DNA of 64,000 nucleotides from Trametes villosa. Its lineage: Eukaryota > Basidiomycota > Agaricomycetes > Polyporales > Polyporaceae. This document shows, piece by piece, positions 18,547-29,186 of this stretch. The position numbers and the translations under genes were made by a program. Below the pieces are notes generated by a model. It was not told the DNA's origin. It was given only the letters and a program-made list of their open reading frames with translations, and ran no database searches. The DNA lies in contig PUDQ02000003.1 in assembly GCA_002964805.2 (NCBI GenBank), forward strand, positions 1 to 64,000, given 5' to 3'. How positions within the stretch are numbered: the first letter of the stretch is position 1; each line of letters starts with the position of its first letter.

Positions 18547-20992
18547 ATGACTAGCCAGGGCTCGCTCGGTCGACCACGATCATCCACGGACGGAAAGAGA
18601 GACAGGATGTCCACCACCACCGCCGAGAAGAGGTCTAGCGTCGCGACCACCGTGCCCCCACACCCACCGCGCTCGTTCGCAAAAGATGTCGTACTCATCG
18701 GCACCGTTACGCTTGCTATGATCCTGAACGTGAGCCGCTCCATACACTGTTCTCAGTACTTGAGCTGACCCGCGCAGACGGCGAACAACACCGCGGTCGC
18801 CATCTCTCTCCCGACCATCGGCAGAGAACTCAACATCGTAGAGTCCAAACTACAATGGATCATCTCCGCATACTCCCTCAGCTCCGTGCGTATCCCATCG
18901 CTTTGCTCCCCCGGCTCTCGCTCACACAGCCACGAATCAGGGCTGCCTGCTCCTCTTCCTCGGCCGCATTGCGGACCTCTATGGGCGCAAGCACACGTTC
19001 ATCTTTGGTTGTGGGTTCCTGGGTATCCTCGGCCTGGGCTGCGGCTTCGCCCAAGGTATGCTTCCCGCCACCCACGCCCGGCTTCTCATGCTCACGGTCA
19101 CGCAGATGAGATCACGCTTGACGTCCTCCGTGGTATACAAGGCATCGGCGCCGCGGCCTGTATTCCTGCAGCGGTGAGCACTCTCGTCTTCTACTACTCC
19201 GCCCATAGCGTCCACGTCGGGGAGAGTACGTGCACATTGTAATAGCGCGGTCGCAGTCCGCCAGCCTCGGGCAGCAAGGCGCTTCTGCGTGCCTTCGCTA
19301 CGATGGAAGCGTATGCAGGGATACATCTCGACAGGACATACCGCTGCCTGATCTGCTGCCACTCAGTGTCGTGACCCAATTGCTGACGCCTTCCATCACG
19401 CCATAGCTCGGAATCCTCGCGAACAGCTTCCCGCCATCTCCCATTCGATCCATCGCCTTCGCCACCTTTGCTGCAGGCGCTCCTATCGGTGCTGCCATCG
19501 GTAGCGCCATCGGAGGGGTTCTCGTGCAGCTTACCGAGTGAGCCGTGCTTTCCCAGTGCAGCTCGAGATCGGACACCGTGCTAACTTCCCTGCAGAAAGA
19601 CATGGAGATCGACCTTCTGGTTCCTTACGGGGCTCAGTGCCTTGTGCTGCCTGGGCGGTCTGATCTCTATTGACAACGACGTCCCGCACGACCTGCCTGA
19701 CCGGTGCGGTGCCCCATAAGAAAGCCCGCCTACAGACCTCTACTGACATCACGGATAGCCGCGTAGACTGGCTCGGAGCGTTCCTCGTCACCGCCGGCCT
19801 CACGCTCATCATCTTCGTCCTGAGTGACGGCAGCGTTGCGCCCAACGGCTGGAAGACCGGCTGTACGTCCCCAACCCCCACCCATTACCCACACCCTCGC
19901 GCGCTGACCCCGACCCCGTGAACCGCAGACATCATCGCGCTGCTCATCGTCGGCGTGCTCCTGCTCGCGCTCTTCGTGCTCTGGGAGCACTTCCTCGAGC
20001 AGCTGCACGCGCGGCACGACGCCGCGCGCGAGCGCTGGTGGACGCCGCCGCCGCTCATGAGCGTCACGATCTGGACGCGCGCGCGCGGCAAGCTCGCCGT
20101 CGTGCTCGCCATCGCCTTCCTCGAGTGGTGCAGCTTCAACTCGTTCACGTTCTGGATCCAGGTGCGCTATGTCGCGTCGCAGTTTCAAGCCGCGCGAAGG
20201 AGATGCTGACGCAGTGGCTGGGCAGCTGTACTACCAGGACTACGTCGGACTGAACCCGATTTTGACGATGGTGCGGCTACTGCCGATGTGTGTCACCGGC
20301 GTTCTCTGCAACCTCGTCGTCGCGCTCGTGGTCGGGCACGTCCCCCTCGTCTGGATGATCGGTAATTGCCTCTCTCCTCCCCTCTGCCCCCTTGCGCGCG
20401 CTAACTCCTCCCTTACCCGCACAGCGACCGGCACGCTCTTCACCGGCCTCGCGAACCTCCTCTTCGCCGTGATCGACCCCGCCGCGCCCTTCTGGGCATT
20501 CGGCTTCCCCGCGGCCGTCGTCTCCGTCTTCGGCGCCGACTTCGTCTTCGCGACCGGCACGCTCTTCGTCGCCCTCGTCTGCCTCCCGCACGAGCAGTCC
20601 GTCGGCGGCGCGCTCTTCCAGACGCTCACCCAGGTCGGCACCGCCTTCGGCGTCGCCATCAGCACCATCGTCTTCAACGCCACGCTCGAGCGCGAGAGCG
20701 GCAAGCTCGGCGTCGACGTCAGCGCGGCGGGCAGCGCGGCGGACGCGCCACGGACCGCGCAGCTCGCGGCGTACAAGGACGCGATGTGGACGGGCTGCGC
20801 GTTTGGATTCTTTGGTGAGTGCGCGTCACGTGCGTGGCGTTGTGCATGGGCGGCTAACGGGGCGGGGCGTGTGTAGGCGGCATCCTGGGCTTCGTGTTCC
20901 TCCGCAGTGTGGGCGTCGTCGGCCACCGGAAGGAGAAGGACGCGAGCAGCGAGAAGACCGTGGGCGACGCCGAGACCGCGTCGCGAGCGTAA
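18547..20992 (+). CDS. MFS drug-efflux-type transporter, copy 2
   Basis: Paralogue of the gene at 13.4-15.8 kb, in the opposite orientation. Exons: 18547-18729, 18778-18885, 18941-19055, 19106-19173, 19407-19537, 19596-19703, 19759-19862, 19929-20161, 20226-20361, 20425-20814 and 20877-20992, giving 563 aa. Signatures are GRIADLYGRKHTFIFG, LDVLRGIQGIGAAACIPAA, AGAPIGAAIGSAIGGVL, GTLFTGLANLLFAVIDPAAP, CLPHEQSVGGALFQTLTQ and the C-terminal VGVVGHRKEKD. I chose the ATG at 18547; another in-frame ATG at 18607 would shorten the protein by 20 residues. Intron 4 (19174-19406) is 233 nt against 56 nt in the paralogue. The paralogue's intron after THR-GLN (LTQ) is missing here. The frame is intact. 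The 3' tail of this gene was copied to 22.6 kb. Confidence 0.88.
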
Positions 20993-21826
20993 GTCTTCGG
21001 ATTGCGCGCGCACGCGCGGCACACCGTGTTTGCCGTTCCCCTCTCCTCTTGGGTACAATCTGTCGATCTTGGGTTCATCTTTGCATCTCTTCATGCTTGC
21101 TTCACATTTTACGCTCGCCGTTTACGCTATTTTAACGTTCAACACGCGCGCCCCATCCCGCCCCATGCTCCCACGGACACCCCATGCGAACCGGTCCATC
21201 ATACATACCTAGACTGACGGCGACCATACACTATTAGACCACGTACTGCTAGACTGCAATACATTACGCATGTAGCCCAAGGGCACGTCCACCCCACGGC
21301 TCCAGCTCATTTCCAGCGTACCTTCCGGCGAAGCGAACGTCGACCCGCATTTGTCTCCACCTCTGGCAGTCGTCTAAGTACGTCTCGTCTGAGTACGTTC
21401 GGTAAGGCCCCTTTCATCGCGCCATTTCATCGCTTGGCAGCGTAGGTATAGGTCGTCCTCTCCCTCGAATTAATTACTCGAGCTCATCCTCCGACCAGGT
21501 CCTTTGCTCGCCAATTTGATCCATCGGGAGCGTGCCCTTACGCGGGTTACGCATCTTCACGCTCGCTCGGATGTGGTGGAGATATGACGAGATCCATCGA
21601 CATCAACCTAATCGTACCCCATGCAACTGGTACAAAGACGGGCATCGACATCCCCATGCAGCCCAGAAAGCGCAGATCCATTCCGTGCGGCCCGCTCCGC
21701 ACATAGCCAGGCACTGATCGTCTTCAGACTAGAAGTATGGCCCAAACAAGTCCTGTCGTTGAGTGCCATACAGCGCGCACAGCTCACGGTCCTTCTGCAG
21801 CTCCTACACCCCACGACCGTCTCGCA
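20993..21826. other. First unit of a tandem segmental duplication, spacer part
   Basis: No gene is seen. The segment from about 20923 to 21270, which includes the last exon of MFS copy 2 and its 3' flank, is repeated with moderate divergence at about 22622-22950. Landmarks shared by both are GTCGATCTTGGGTTCATCTT and CTGCTAGACTGCAAT. Confidence 0.75.
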
Positions 21827-22531
21827 TCAGCCCTGACCTATACATCCATGGAACGCCGCGACGCTCACCTCGATCTCCTGGGGCGTAAAGTAGGGCCTCC
21901 ACACCGTTTCCTCGCGAATGGCCGCGAATGTGAAGTCGCCCGCTTTGAACCCACCAGCTTCGCGGCGGTCCTCGTGCGGAATGAGCTTGTTCGCCGCCTC
22001 GATAAAAGTGTCAAGATGCGCGATGTCCTGTTCCGCGGCGCTGTCGATGGGTGTCAGGGACACGCCAGTAGGCACGAAGGTCTTCTTCATCTGCCGGATG
22101 GGTATGTATCTCTCGCTGTCCTGCCAGCTCTCGTCGTGCGCATGAGAGCGCATAGTGGCTGGCAAAACGACAGCGCGTCAGTACGCCGTCCACTCATTCG
22201 GCTGCAGACTCCCCCGCGCGCAGAACGCGCGAGGACACATACAGTGAATAATGATGAGCTTCGCCTTGACTTCTGGAGCGGCCTCATTCCGGAAATGCCT
22301 GAAGGCGGCATGGAAATTATCGGCGCGGTTGCGAGTGAGCTGGACATAGTTCTGGACCGCTTTGAGGTACTGGAGCTTCTGCTCCCTGATTTCCTCATCG
22401 GATCCCTGGAGATCGGGGATGGGGACGTCTGGGAGGAGGTGTTCCGGAATCCGGCAACCAATCGCTCTGAAGAATCGGTTGAGCGTGGCGTCGTCCACGA
22501 AGTAGCCAGTGCGATAGCCTAGCAGTGGCAT
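21827..22531 (-). CDS. Small uncharacterised protein, tandem family member 1
   Basis: I do not recognise this family. Two exons (minus), 22531-22243 and 22158-21827, across an 84-nt GT-AG intron, give 206 aa. The first exon encodes MPLLGYRTGYFVDDATLNRF, an acidic stretch GSDEEIREQKLQYLKAV, and a helical segment with Arg/Asn/Ala ending KAKLIIIH. The second encodes ESWQDSERYIPI, KKTFVPTGVSLTPID, DTFIEAANKLIPHED and FTFAAIREETVWRPYFTP. There is no signal peptide or obvious membrane span. Member 2 continues into a module LMRDGRLAQELQENPELRAL; here the matching DNA has an in-frame TAG (GGGGTGTAGGAGCTG), so this copy ends early. It may therefore be decaying at its C terminus, or use a splice I did not find. 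Confidence 0.55.
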
Positions 22532-22621
22532 GGTGGCTTTGTCACTCGGCGTCCAAACTCTGCGGATGTAAAGTGCGAAGGGTCGACCGCAAAGGCGCAC
22601 TATGGCAGATGGCGAGCAGAA

Positions 22622-22701
22622 CACGGCCACCGGAAGGAGAAGGACGCGGGCAGCGAGAAGACCGTGGGCGACGCCGAGACCGCGTCGCGGGCGTACTAAG
22701 T
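22622..22701 (+). pseudogene. Fragment of an MFS transporter 3' end
   Basis: The sequence from about 22622 copies the last exon of MFS copy 2. It encodes GHRKEKDAGSEKTVGDAETA followed by SRAY and a stop, matching the transporter tail from residue about 540 to the end. Nothing upstream resembles the rest of the transporter: at the junction (GAGCAGAAC/ACGGCCACC) the DNA switches to promoter sequence of the small gene family. It is a duplication scar with no function of its own expected. Confidence 0.85.
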
Positions 22702-23103
22702 CTACGCGCGCGTGCGCGGCACGCGTGTTAGCTGTCACTTTCCTCTCCTCACGGGTACGATCCGTCGATCTTGGGTTCATCTTCTCTTTTCATCTCTTCA
22801 TGCATGCTTCGTGTTCCCGGCCCCGCGTCACGCCCCCAACACCACTCGCCATGCATTACGGACGCCCCATGCGGATCGGTCCACCACACATACATAGCGG
22901 CGACCATACACTAATAGACCACTTACTGCTAGACTGCAATGCATCCTGTGTGTTCCCCGCACGGTCGAGATCCGTTGACATCGGCATAATCGTACATCAC
23001 CTTACCGGCACGAAGTATGGATCCCCGTGCTCAGAAAACGCAAGTACGTCTTATGTCCCCACACTTTGCATCCGGTCAGTTAGTTGTCGTTGGACTAATC
23101 GCG
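22702..23103. other. Duplicated 3' flank of the MFS gene
   Basis: The first 250 bp repeat the sequence downstream of MFS copy 2 (20993-21270). The remainder holds the 3' end of family member 2. No gene is seen. Confidence 0.65.
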
Positions 23104-23885
23104 CTATTTGTACAGAGGTGGAAAAACATAGAGCGCGCGCAGCTCAGGGTTCTCCTGCAGCTCCTGCGCCAGACGTCCGTCTCGCATCAGCCCTCGCCGC
23201 ACACAACGCGCGACGCTCACCTGGGCCTCCTCGGGCGTAAGGAGGGGTCTCCATACCAGTGCCTCGTCAACGGCCGCGAACGTGAATTCGCTCGTGTTGA
23301 ACCCGTCGGCCGCGCGGCGGGCCTCCTGCGGGATGAGCGCGTTTGCCGCATTGATGAACGTCTCCAGATGTGCAGTGTCCTGTTCCGTGGCGCCGTTACC
23401 GGGCGAGAGGCACACGCCAGTGGGCACGAAGGTCCTCATCAATTGTGGAATTGAGATGTGTTCGCCGGGGGCCTCAGACTGCCAGCTCACGTCGTATGGA
23501 TAAGGGGGCAGAGTAACTGGCAGAGCGACGATGCGTCAGCATGTCGCCCAGTATTGAGCCGTAGGCTCGCGTGCGCGCAGAAAGCGCAGGAGCACATACA
23601 ATGTAGGAGTATGAGCCTCGCCTTGACTGCCGCATCGGCCTTGTCCCGAACTTGCCTAAAGGCTCGGTGGAAATTCTCGGCGCGGTTCCGAGAGCGCGTC
23701 GCCTTGTCCCTGAGTGCTTTCAGATACTGCATCTTCTGCTCCTTGACTTCCTCATCAGATCCTTCGAGGACAGGTACAGGGACGTCCGGGGAGAGCTTTT
23801 CCGGGAATCGACAACCAGCAGCTCTGAGGAACCGGTTGACAGTGGCGTCGTCCACGAAGTAGCCAGTGCGATAGCATAGTAGCAT
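23104..23885 (-). CDS. Small uncharacterised protein, tandem family member 2
   Basis: Paralogue of the gene at 21.8-22.5 kb, of unknown function. Exons (minus) 23885-23600 and 23516-23104, with an 83-nt intron in the same place and phase, give 232 aa. The first exon encodes MLLCYRTGYFVDDATVNRFL, GCRFPEKLSPDVPVPVLEGS and DEEVKEQKMQYLKAL. The second encodes DVSWQSEAPGEHISIPQLM, RTFVPTGVCL, FTFAAVDEALVWRPLLTPEE and the C-terminal LMRDGRLAQELQENPELRAL. A GTGAGCG after EEAQ resembles a splice donor, but the nearest AG would make a 28-nt intron, so I read straight through. This copy appears the most complete of the three. Confidence 0.6.
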
Positions 23886-24206
23886 AGTGGGTTTGTCAGA
23901 AGGGCAGCGACTATGCCTTGACTCGGATGCTCGGCATCCAAACTCTGCGGGTGGCAAGGGTGATGGGTCGCAAAGGCGCACTGTGGCAGTCGGTGAGCAG
24001 AACGTGGCGCAGCCCAGTATAAGTGGCTGACGGCGGTCGTGAGAGCATGCGGTTATTGAGGCCGCTGGAATCCTCTGCCTCAAGGTGAGTATCCAGATAT
24101 CCACGTTCCTCGCCGGACTTGTACGGAACGCGGTCCCTCAGCATCACCCCACTTCCGAATCAAGTACATGCTTCAGGGAACGTGATATCACGCCGTCAAA
24201 CTGGTA
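23886..24206. other. Upstream region of family member 2
   Basis: A 321-bp gap. Its first 130 bp match the promoter region of member 1 (CCAAACTCTGCGG, then CGCAAAGGCGCACT), marking the far side of the duplicated unit. No gene is seen. Confidence 0.6.
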
Positions 24207-25122
24207 CTACGAAGCACAAGTATCGGCATTCCTGTGACCAGACTCAAGCGCGGAGTGGCCCTCCGACAAGTGCTCACACCCCTGGCACAGCGGGAAACTC
24301 TTCCCATCTGCGGCAGTACGGCCTGAGTAGGATATGCCGTGGAACACCGTACAGAGCGCACAGACCAGGGTTCGTATCCAGCTCCTGTGACAAACGTCCG
24401 TTCTGCATGAGCATTTGCCATATGCCCGGAGAGCGCATAGGGAGCGGGAACACTCCACGGCCAGCTCGGAATTCATGAACATCGGTAGAATCAGGTCCTT
24501 CCCGAGTACGGGCTTGAAAGTGAAGTCGTTCGGGGTGAACCCGCCGGCTGCGCGGAGATCATCATCTTCAATGAGCTTATTCGCCGTGTCGATGAATATT
24601 TGCAGCCGCTGGGCGTCGCGCTCTGTCGGGCCATCCTGCGGCGAGCGGCACCAGCCCGTGGGGACAAAGGTCTCCCTCAGCGGGGTAATAGATACCCGTG
24701 CGTCTGGATCCTCAGACTGCCAGCTGTTGTCGTACCGATAGATACTCGAGGTGACTGGCGGAGCAATCAATCGTCAGCAGACCGCCCTGTTTTCCTGCTC
24801 GCGCATTGAGGGAGAGAAAACACGCACAATGTAGCAGAATGAGTTGCGCTTTGACCTCCGCCGGGGCCTTAGTCCGGAGCTCTCTAAAGAGCCGCGCGTA
24901 AGCCTCACTGCGACGATGATCGACATCTGTCTTCTTGCCCAGCGCCTTAAGATAGACGGCTTTCTGCTCCTCGATTTCCTCCTCAGTACCTTCGAGGGTG
25001 GGAAGAGGAAGGCCCGGGGGAGGTTGTCCCGGAAACGGCGTGTGTCTTACTGCAGCTCTGAGGAACCGGTCGAGGCTCGCGTCACTCACGCAGTAGCAAG
25101 CGCGGTATAGTAGAATAGGCAT
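24207..25122 (-). CDS. Small uncharacterised protein, tandem family member 3
   Basis: More distant paralogue of the two genes to its left. Exons (minus) 25122-24828 and 24754-24207 across a 73-nt intron at the conserved position give about 280 aa. The first exon encodes MPILLYRACYCVSDASLDRF, then LEGTEEEIEEQKAVYLKAL. The second encodes RYDNSWQSEDPDARVSI, RETFVPTGWCRSPQD, IFIDTANKLIEDDDLRAAGG and FTPNDFTFKP. The family's C-terminal module is recognisable as NGRLSQELDTNPGLCALYG near 24380-24330, but in a different frame from the exon before it. Either a further intron near 24460-24400 restores the frame or the 3' end is frameshifted. The 3' boundary is therefore uncertain. An ATG three bases upstream (25125) is also possible. 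Confidence 0.5.
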
Positions 25123-25125
25123 CAT

Positions 25126-25793
25126 ATGGCGATCTTGACGAATGACCTGCAGATACGCTTTAATGATCAGCATTTGAACCGCGTTTCCGGTGATGAGCAG
25201 TGAGACGACTCGCTAGTAAAGTCCCTAGCTCAGCTGGTGAGCAAGATGCGCGGACGGAGGGTGGTTGTCGTCCAGAGTGTGCGGACAGTGAGGTTGCAAG
25301 GATCCCCCGCCGCCTCGAGGCATCGCTTGCGAGGCCTGTACGTAACACGCCGCCACGTCCCGCCAATCGCGCACCGGGCACTACGCGCACTAGGGGAGTA
25401 CGTGCCTAGTCTCGCACCCGACTTGTACGGAGAGAGTGACCGAACAAGGCGGCCAACGCGGGGCCAGCGGCTGCGGCGCCCCTCCGAACGGGGATCGGTA
25501 CCGAGAGGGCATATCTCAGATTTCAGACCCTTCGTGGTGGATCCTCGGGGCTGGCGAACAAGGAGGGGGACGTATCGGTACACGCTACGGCCCAAGAGCC
25601 CCGGGCAAAGTGTAGCCAGCGTCATATTCGGAAGCGAACAGAAACAGTGAAGCCGCAGGAACGAACACAGGCACGGAAGGGTACACTGGGGGTGCAAGTC
25701 TAAGGAGCGCTCTGCCACGAGCAGCGCACATCGTCGTTAGTGACAAGTCGACCGCGTAAGCAACATGCGACTCACCTGTCAAGACGCTCGGCC
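25126..25793. other. Intergenic, nothing recognised
   Basis: Holds the upstream region of family member 3 and the 3' end of the next BTB gene. Open frames on both strands are Arg- and Pro-rich without family resemblance. Confidence 0.5.
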
Positions 25794-26905
25794 TCAGGCC
25801 ATCTCGAAATCGTACGACGCGTGCGGTCCCGCCCATTCGATGCCCAAATGCTCATCCTCCAAGTCCAGGATATGCAGCAGCCTCCCCCACGTGTTCCGCT
25901 GCTTGACCTGATGCTGGCTCTCCAGGCTGTCACGGCATTTGCCACACAGCGCGATCCACGAAGGAGACAACACAAGGTTGCCGATCTGCGCTCGAAGACC
26001 GGCCAGCGCATCCGTCGTGACGAGTTGCGGAAGCATCTGCGCGAACATCTCCGTGAGGGGCTCCAGCTGGCGCTTGCAGACGTGCGGAGTCTTGCACGAG
26101 TCGGAGGAGCACGTCGCGCGGACCATGACGTCCACCATCTGACACGACTCCCGAAGGAGCTGCTCGCGACCGTTGATACAACGTTCGACATCCTCCGGAT
26201 GGAGGCGGACGACATCGCGATTGCCGCCGGTACGCCTGATCCCATACATCACATCGGCGAGCGGGAGCTGACAGCACTTGTATAGAGCCATCGGGAGGAT
26301 CGCGAACTTGCGCGTCAGACGGGCGAGGTTGACTGCTTCGACGATGTCGGCAGCCTTGTCCATGGAGAAGTTGAAGGTCGGGTCCCTGTCGTCGCCGAGG
26401 TACTGGTTCCAAGTCCTAAAGTCGGTGGTGAAGTAACCCTCGAGGTGGTGCGCGGCCTCGTCGACAACGTCTGCGAGCTCGTATTTGTGGCCGAGCCGCA
26501 TGAGAGCAGACAGCACGACACAGGGTATGTGAGGCGACATGTTGCGCAAGTATCTGGTTTATGAGTTGATACGGCGTGTATAGGCGACAGAGAGAAGCGT
26601 AGTACGTACTTGCGGCCGTCGTAGATCGCGCGTAGCAGGCATTTCATGTCGAAATCGGTGTCCGACACTTGGATGACGTCAACGTCGACTCCCGCTGTCG
26701 GCTGGGGAAGTGCAAAGACGTTGCGGAAGACGGGGGAGACATGGGAGAGGAGGAGCTTGTGTACGCGGAATCCAGTGTCCCGAGCGACCACGACGATGCT
26801 GCCGTCTTCGAACCACAGGTCCGGATCTCGTGTGTATAGACAGCCGTCGGCGCGGAGATCCACGCAGTCCTGCTGTGAGTCTTGTTTTGAGCGGGCCTGG
26901 GCCAT
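25794..26905 (-). CDS. BTB/POZ domain protein, paralogue 2
   Basis: Exons (minus) 26905-26610 and 26553-25794 across a 56-nt intron give 351 aa. The BTB part is DPDLWFEDGSIVVVARDTGF, RVHKLLLSHVSPVFRNVF, then VIQVSDTDFDMKCLLRAIYDGRK. The intron interrupts the Lys codon and the message continues YLRNMSPHIPCVVLSALMRL, GHKYELADVVDEAAHHL. The C-terminal half has the shared LYKCCQL and CGKCRDSLESQHQVKQRN motifs. Second-exon length (760 bp) equals that of paralogue 1, showing a recent common origin. The start MAQARSK follows a run without other in-frame ATGs. Function is unknown. Confidence 0.85.
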
Positions 26906-27923
26906 GTTCAGGGCGGCAGCGAGGAGAGGTGAGTGCAGGAGAGCAACTTCTTGGGAGGGAAGACGGGAGATCGTCCTAGCCTACCGCAGCACCTCTTCGC
27001 CCTCGCCTGGGAACCCCACTCGAAACCGCGCCCGATACACGTGGCGCGAACTGAAAACAGCTCGAGGAAGCACCTGCAGCTTCTTCCTCACGCGTCTTCT
27101 GCCTCGAGGTAGGTCTGGCATCCCACTATGGGACGCAGCGACCCCAATGCAGCCCGTCGTACCTGTCGAGTTTGAGTAGCGCCCCTGGTAAACAAACCGC
27201 CGCCTGACGCGCCTCGTTAAGGGCGCGAAGAGAAATAAGTCGCGCCTGCCGCCGACGTCTTCGAGCTTGAAGGAAATGGGCGAGGCAAGGGCAAAAACAT
27301 AAGTCGTGTCGGAAGTCCTCGGCGTTGGGTGCGGTATGGCGCGCGGGGACTACTGAAGGAGGAGCTCCGCGAACATCCCTTGTAGCAGGTCGTGGCAAAG
27401 CGCTGCGTTCCCCCGCTCTAGAGTGCCACCCTCTCGGTGAGACAAGGACGCAGGAGGAGCACGCGAGACTGGTTGGGGCGCGGGGAGATGTCTTGTGGGT
27501 ATCAGATGCCGTCTAAGAAGTAGCGACTACGAGAGGTAGCGGGATTCAAACGCGCCATGCCCCGCGCGAACCGTTAAAAGAGGAATACGGAGTCCATCAC
27601 TGTGTATGCGCATGAAGAGGGATGCGAAGAGTTGATCGCATGCTTACCTTTCGCATGACACGGATAGCATCGGCTTGGGCGAGCCAGCGTTTCGAACGGC
27701 ACCGGGCGGCAGGTCGTCGATTCATAGGAAGGAGCACAGGAAGGCTACATCGGCCCACAGAGAGATAGGAACCTAGGCGTCTGGCGCCGAAGCACGGCGC
27801 TCGAACTTAGTGATGGTGAGTAACCGTCTTGATAGTATCAGTGGATTGCACCATACCTGCATATTTGTGTCGAAGCCTCGCAATGTTGAGAGCCTCGCAT
27901 GCGCGCCCCACATGCGTATCTCG
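26906..27923. other. Intergenic, nothing recognised
   Basis: A 1-kb gap between two BTB paralogues, holding the promoter of one and the 3' end of the other. Short open frames overlap and lack family features. A GTTTGAATCCCGC-like T-arm on the minus strand near 27540-27560 lacks the rest of a tRNA. Confidence 0.5.
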
Positions 27924-28978
27924 TCAGCCCAACATCCCCTTCAGCTCGTCCCACATCCTTCGCAGCTCGTCGTTGTACTCGTCCTTGAGCTCCTGCTTGC
28001 ATTCCGCGCAGAGCGCGTTCCAGGGCTGGAAGGTTTGAGGCGACAACCGAGAGATGCGACTGGCGTGCACCTCGAGAGCGTCCGTCGTGAGAAACTCCTG
28101 CGCCATACAAACGGTGTTGTCGAAGGTGAGCCTGAAGTAGCCCATGCATTGATCCTGAGACTCGCAGCTGTCGGGAGGCCCCGCCCGCGAAAGCACCTCG
28201 ATGAGTGTGACCGACTCCTTGAGGAGGTATTCGCGGCAGGAGAGACACAGTTCGATGTCTTCTTCACTCAGGCGTGTGACGCCCCCCTCGCCGTTCTCGG
28301 CGCCCTGAAGGATCGTGCGAATTCCGAGCTGGCAGCATTCATAGAACGCCATGGGGAGGATCGCCGTCCTCCCCGACAGCCGGGCGAGTCTGATCGACTC
28401 GAACAGCCTAGCTCCCACGGGCGCCTCGAACGGGTGGGATAAGGTCACTTCGGCAGAGTTGTCGCAGTACTGCAGCCAGCTCTCGAAGTCGGTGATGAAG
28501 GAGTCCTCGAGGCGGCCCATAGCTTCGTCGACGATACTGGGTAGTTCGTACTTGTGACCCAGGCGGACGAGAGCCGAGAGGACGTGAAGCCATTTATCTT
28601 CGGGGTCCGTGTCTTGCAAGTAGCTAGAGGACGTATGGGCCGGTAAATCTCAAGCAGGACGCCGAAGAAAGGGAAAAAGACGAACTTGCGGCCGTCATAG
28701 ATAGCGCGGAGGAGATACCCCATGTCGCGGGCTCCGTCCGAGACGTGAAGTATAGGCACTCCTTCGACAGTACCGTCGCCGCCGCCATCTCCCGAGGGCT
28801 GCGGAACGCTGAAGACGCCTTCGAAGATCGGGGAGAGGCGGGACAGCAGAGTTTGGTGCACGCGGAACGCAATGCCCTCCGCAAGGATGACGATGCTGCC
28901 ATCGTGGAACCACAGGTCCGGGTCTTGGGTGATCTCCGCCCCAGTAGACGTGGTGAGGCGGCGAGCAGCGGGGTACAT
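27924..28978 (-). CDS. BTB/POZ domain protein, paralogue 3
   Basis: Exons (minus) 28978-28686 and 28623-27924 across a 62-nt intron give 330 aa. The BTB domain is DPDLWFHDGSIVILAEGIAF, RVHQTLLSRLSPIFEGVF and LHVSDGARDMGYLLRAIYDG. After the intron come YLQDTDPEDKWLHVLSALV and RLGHKYELPSIVDEAM. The C-terminal half keeps FYECCQLGI and CAECKQELKDEYNDELRRMW. The frame is open upstream to an ATG at 29116, but the BTB start and the paralogues favour the ATG at 28976-28978 (MYPAARR). It is more diverged than paralogues 1 and 2 and about 20 residues shorter. Function is unknown. Confidence 0.82.
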
Positions 28979-29186
28979 GGTGCGAGCGGGGTAGCGCGGG
29001 CTAGACGTGAAGTGGGTTGTCCCGAGTTTGAATGAGCCTGCAGGACTCCCTACGAGCTGAGACGTAGCTGGAATGAAATTTGAGCGAAGATTTGAGACGG
29101 AAGGTATAATACGCACATTTTAAGGATAACTCTCCCGTGCAAATGCGGGGCGCAAGGCTTGTATCCATAGACCACGCAGGAGCAGT

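Noticed and set aside
22178..22780. Longer N-terminal version of small-family member 1
   Set aside because: The open frame extends upstream into the duplicated transporter flank; paralogues support the ATG at 22529-22531.
25224..25330. tRNA-like start (GTCCCTAGCTCAGCTGGT) on the plus strand
   Set aside because: It has a D-arm look, but no matching acceptor stem and no proper T arm follow at the right distance.
27535..27600. T-arm-like GTTTGAATCCCGC on the minus strand
   Set aside because: The stem has a mismatch and no D arm, anticodon arm or acceptor partner is found.
28979..29116. Upstream extension of BTB paralogue 3 to an earlier ATG
   Set aside because: It is in frame but absent from the paralogues; the downstream ATG sits closest to the BTB domain.
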